This document shows, one piece after another, positions 5,601 through 7,734 of a stretch of 7,734 bases of DNA (its first letter is position 1; every line of letters starts with the position of its first letter). The notes beneath the pieces were generated by a model. That model was not told where the DNA came from. It did no database searches and worked only from the letters and a program-made list of their open reading frames with translations. Source of the stretch: an uncultured Oscillospiraceae bacterium (GTDB lineage: Bacteria > Bacillota > Clostridia > Oscillospirales > Oscillospiraceae); NCBI GenBank assembly GCA_934623545.1, contig CAKTVN010000070.1, positions 1-7,734 of the forward strand, in the 5' to 3' direction. The position numbers and the translations under genes are program-made.

Positions 5601-6541
5601 TGCTGCTGCTGGTTCAATATACGCTGATTTTTGCTTCCGTTCTCATCCTGGTCGCGCTGGGCGGCTGCTTCTCAGAGCATTCCGGCGTCATCAACCTCGG
5701 GCTTGAGGGCATCATGGTCATCGGCGCGCTGGGCGGCGCGCTCGCGATGCGGGCGCTGACCGGCGTGATGTCGGGAGCGCTGCTGGTGCTGGTCGTGCTG
5801 CTGAGCGCGATCGTGTTCGGCGTGGCGTACTCCGCGCTGCTCGGCGTGGCGAGCATCAACTTCCGTGCGGACCAGACGCTGGTCGGCACGGCGCTGAACC
5901 TGCTCGGCACGGCGGGCGCGACGGTCATCGTCAAGGCGATCAATACCGCCGCGAATCCCGACGACGTTTCCTCGACCATTCAGTATGTCGAGGCGAAAAA
6001 ATCCTTCCTGATCAACATCAACGGCTTTGAGTTCAACTGGTTCATGCTCATTGCGCTGCTGGCGGTCATCCTTGCGTACATCACGCTCTATAAGACGCGC
6101 TTCGGTCTTCGCCTGATGGCGTGCGGCGAGCATCCGCAGGCGGCGAACTCCGTCGGCATCAGCGTCGGCAAGATGCGCTGGGCGGGCGTTCTGATCTCCG
6201 GTATGCTCGGCGGCCTGGGCGGCATCTGCTACATCCTCGCGGGCGTTTCCGAATGGAAATTTGAAAACGGCGTGGCGGGCTTCGGCTTCCTCGCGCTCGC
6301 GGTCATGATCTTCGGTCAGTGGAAGCCGACGCGCATCGCGCTGGCGGCGCTGCTGTTCGGTCTATTCCGCGCGCTGTCCAACGTTTATGCGGGCTTCGGC
6401 TTCCTCGCGGCGCTGAACATCCCGGGCTCGGTGTACAACATGATGCCCTATATCATCTCGCTGGTCGTCCTGGCGTTCACCTCCAAGAACTCCAGAGCGC
6501 CGAAGGCGGAGGGCATCCCCTACGACGTCAGCCAGCGCTGA
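5600..6541 (+). CDS. Nucleoside-type ABC importer permease 2 (NupQ/YufQ-like)
   Basis: Second membrane subunit, 313 residues, BPD_transp_2 family, the partner of the preceding permease. It starts in a membrane segment (LLLVQYTLIFASVLILVALGG), so no cleavable signal is expected. The motif INLGLEGIM at 31-39 is the counterpart of FNIGAAGQ in permease 1 and marks this class. The cytoplasmic coupling segment RLMACGEHPQAANSVGI is followed by a Gly-rich helix (GMLGGLGG). A strong ribosome binding site AAAGGAGG (5583-5590) lies inside the end of the previous gene, and TAATG joins the two. The repeat element copy 2 begins 2 nt after its stop, so any RNA effect of that element would act at this mRNA's 3' end or between it and udk. 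Confidence 0.94.
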   Translation: MLLLVQYTLIFASVLILVALGGCFSEHSGVINLGLEGIMVIGALGGALAMRALTGVMSGALLVLVVLLSAIVFGVAYSALLGVASINFRADQTLVGTALNLLGTAGATVIVKAINTAANPDDVSSTIQYVEAKKSFLININGFEFNWFMLIALLAVILAYITLYKTRFGLRLMACGEHPQAANSVGISVGKMRWAGVLISGMLGGLGGICYILAGVSEWKFENGVAGFGFLALAVMIFGQWKPTRIALAALLFGLFRALSNVYAGFGFLAALNIPGSVYNMMPYIISLVVLAFTSKNSRAPKAEGIPYDVSQR

Positions 6542-6543
6542 TC

Positions 6544-6780
6544 GCGTGCTGACGCACGCTCAAACGCGAATCGCTTCGCTGGATTCGCGTTTGAAAAGGT
6601 GGCGCAATGCTTCGCGCATAAATCGCGCGTCGTTGACGCGCGATTTCCACACTCGCATTGCGTAAGGTGTTTTGTCTGACGTACACGCCGCCAGACAAAA
6701 CAAATCTACATTTTATTCCGCCGTGCGCGGCGGAACTCTGCGAGGCTCTGCGGGGCTCTGCGGGGCTTTTACGGACTGAG
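6544..6780 (+). repeat. Multi-hairpin intergenic element, copy 2 (variant ends)
   Basis: Same internal order as copy 1 but with different ends. The long TTGTCAAAAA stem is replaced by a short GCGTGC/GCACGC hairpin (6544-6549/6554-6559, loop TGAC). h2 is 6560-6572/6582-6594 (13 bp, loop GCTTCGCTG). The long-range stem 6603-6610/6655-6662 (CGCAATGC/GCATTGCG) encloses h3 6620-6631/6635-6646 (12 bp, loop GTT). h4 is 6669-6680/6690-6701 with loop GTACACGCC. h5 is 6716-6723/6728-6735, identical to copy 1. The 3' part has the CTCTRCGRGG unit three times and then a degenerate TTTTACGGACTGAG in place of TTTTTGACAGCCTGAG. It lies between permease 2 and udk. Its right end is set by alignment to copy 1 and is approximate. 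Confidence 0.85.
6736..6765 (+). repeat. Three tandem 10-nt units in element copy 2
   Basis: CTCTGCGAGG, CTCTGCGGGG and CTCTGCGGGG stand head to tail. Copies 1 and 3 have a single CTCTACGAGG at this point. This is a local expansion, probably by slippage. Confidence 0.9.
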
Positions 6781-6817
6781 GCGAACCGGTTTCTGATTCG
6801 TCGGCAAGGAGAACAAA

Positions 6818-7450
6818 ATGGGAAACACAGACATCATTGTCATCGGCGTTGCGGGCGGCACCGGCAGCGGCAAGACGACGCTCGTGCGGGCGCTTCAGAA
6901 CCGCTTCGGGGACAACATCACCGTTCTGAGCCATGACAACTACTATAAGCGCCATGACGAGCTGACGTATGAGGAGCGCAGCCGCCTCAACTATGACCAT
7001 CCGGACGCGTTTGACACCGGCATGATGATCGAGCATTTGCAGCTGCTCAAGCAGGGCATTGCCATCGAATGCCCGACCTATGACTATACGGTCCACAACC
7101 GTGCGGAGGAGGTCCTGCTGATCGAGCCGAAGAAGGTCATTGTGGTCGAGGGCATTCTGATCTTCCAGAGCAGGGCGCTGTGCGACGAGATGGACATCAA
7201 GATCTTCGTCGACGCCGACGCGGATGTCCGCCTTTGCAGGCGCATCCGCCGCGACGTAAAAAAGCGCGGCAGAACGATCGATTCCGTCATCGAGCAGTAT
7301 CTCACCACCGTCAAGCCGATGCACGAGCAGTTTGTGGAGCCCAGCAGGAAAAACGCCAACCTGATCGTCCCAGAGGGCGGCAAGAACCTGATCGCACTGG
7401 AGATGATCATCAACCGCATCCAGCGCCACATCGATGGGCAGCAGGTCTGA
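6818..7450 (+). CDS. udk: Uridine kinase (uridine/cytidine kinase)
   Basis: Soluble enzyme of 210 residues, the usual length, that phosphorylates uridine (and cytidine) to UMP (CMP) in pyrimidine salvage, using ATP or GTP. The P-loop GVAGGTGSGKTT lies at residues 10-21. The substrate-side motifs HDNYYK (39-44) and NYDHPDAFD (58-66), the VVEGILIF strand and the lid-region RLCRRIRRD with RGRT all match Udk. The start is fixed by AAGGAG (6806-6811) six bases before the ATG. It follows the importer genes by 276 nt, a gap mostly filled by element copy 2. No clear separate promoter was found, so read-through from the importer operon is likely, and the pairing supports nucleoside import followed by trapping. 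Phosphoribulokinase-like relatives share the fold, but these motifs and the length favour Udk. Confidence 0.97.
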   Translation: MGNTDIIVIGVAGGTGSGKTTLVRALQNRFGDNITVLSHDNYYKRHDELTYEERSRLNYDHPDAFDTGMMIEHLQLLKQGIAIECPTYDYTVHNRAEEVLLIEPKKVIVVEGILIFQSRALCDEMDIKIFVDADADVRLCRRIRRDVKKRGRTIDSVIEQYLTTVKPMHEQFVEPSRKNANLIVPEGGKNLIALEMIINRIQRHIDGQQV

Positions 7451-7473
7451 GGGCAAAATGAAAGGGCAAAAGA

Positions 7474-7500
7474 GCGGCACCTTCCAACGGAAGGTGCCGC
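7474..7500 (+). terminator. Strong hairpin after udk
   Basis: A 12-bp perfect stem (arm GCGGCACCTTCC, loop AAC), extendable by one A-T pair, lies 23 nt after the udk stop. Only TTGAG follows, so the U-tract is very short and classic intrinsic termination is doubtful. As after dnaK, element copy 3 starts immediately behind it. Confidence 0.55.
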
Positions 7501-7502
7501 TT

Positions 7503-7734
7503 GAGCTTGTCAAAAAGTCTTTTTGACAAGCTCTCAAACGGAAAACGCTTCGCTGGTTTTCCGTTTGAAAAAGCCGCGTGCTGCCACGCGCATAATTTGT
7601 GCGCTGTTGGCGCACAAATTCCACACTCGCATCACGTAGAGTGTTTTGTCTGATGTACACGCCATCAGACAAAACGGATTCACATTTTATTCCGCCGTGC
7701 GCGGCGGAACTCTACGAGGTTCTTTGACAGTCTG
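7503..7734 (+). repeat. Multi-hairpin intergenic element, copy 3 (to window edge)
   Basis: Same plan as copy 1. h1 is 7503-7516/7520-7533 (14 bp, loop GTC). h2 is 7534-7546/7556-7568 (arm TCAAACGGAAAAC, loop GCTTCGCTG). The long-range stem 7577-7584/7629-7636 has one mismatch and encloses h3 7594-7604/7610-7620. h4 is 7643-7654/7664-7675, a perfect 12 bp with loop GTACACGCC. h5 is 7690-7697/7702-7709 (TTCCGCCG/CGGCGGAA). It ends with CTCTACGAGG and TTTGACAGTCTG at the last base. By alignment with copy 1 it is almost complete, and flanking sequence is cut off by the window. Confidence 0.85.

Noticed and set aside
6713..7672. Minus-strand open frame across udk and part of element copy 3
   Set aside because: Antisense shadow of udk that runs into a structured non-coding repeat; no start signal or family resemblance.
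631..7734. CRISPR array
   Set aside because: The three repeats are long, kilobases apart and separated by genes; there are no short regular repeats with spacers.

Overview
The window reads as a chromosomal segment of a GC-rich, low-GC-phylum (Firmicutes) bacterium. The best guess is a gut Clostridia of the Oscillospiraceae/Ruminococcaceae type. This rests on the DnaK and DnaJ sequences, strong AAAGGAGG-type ribosome binding sites, the B. subtilis Nup/Yuf-like transporter, and GC-rich codon use. The genus cannot be fixed from the sequence alone. All genes are on the + strand.

Layout. 1-594: the last 197 codons of dnaK. 608-883: a hairpin, a ~230-nt multi-hairpin intergenic element (copy 1) and a second hairpin resembling the first. 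927-2075: complete dnaJ, closed by a canonical terminator (2096-2121). 2123-2869: an ~800-nt non-coding stretch holding a run of six tandem hairpins, a candidate three-way-junction RNA (2405-2526) and a perfect 15-bp hairpin (2658-2693). 2870-2910: a consensus -10 box and a strong ribosome binding site. 2920-6541: three overlapping genes of a nucleoside-type ABC importer (double ATPase plus two permeases). 6544-6780: copy 2 of the element. 6818-7450: udk, uridine kinase. 7474-7500: a hairpin. 7503-7734: copy 3, running to the window edge.

The genes form two functional units. DnaK with DnaJ is the Hsp70 chaperone pair. The importer with uridine kinase is a plausible nucleoside scavenging unit, in which imported uridine or cytidine is trapped as UMP or CMP. 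The substrate-binding lipoprotein that such importers need is not next to them here.

The most interesting signal is the three-copy intergenic element. Each copy is 230-237 nt, lies just downstream of a stop codon, and has the same orientation as the gene before it. Each keeps the same ordered set of stems. The stem sequences differ between copies but stay paired (compensatory changes), while certain loops and single-stranded blocks are nearly invariant, such as GTACACGCC and the CATTTTATT block before an invariant 3' hairpin. This is the signature of a structured RNA or hairpin-dependent DNA element, not of a coding sequence. I do not recognise it as a named family.
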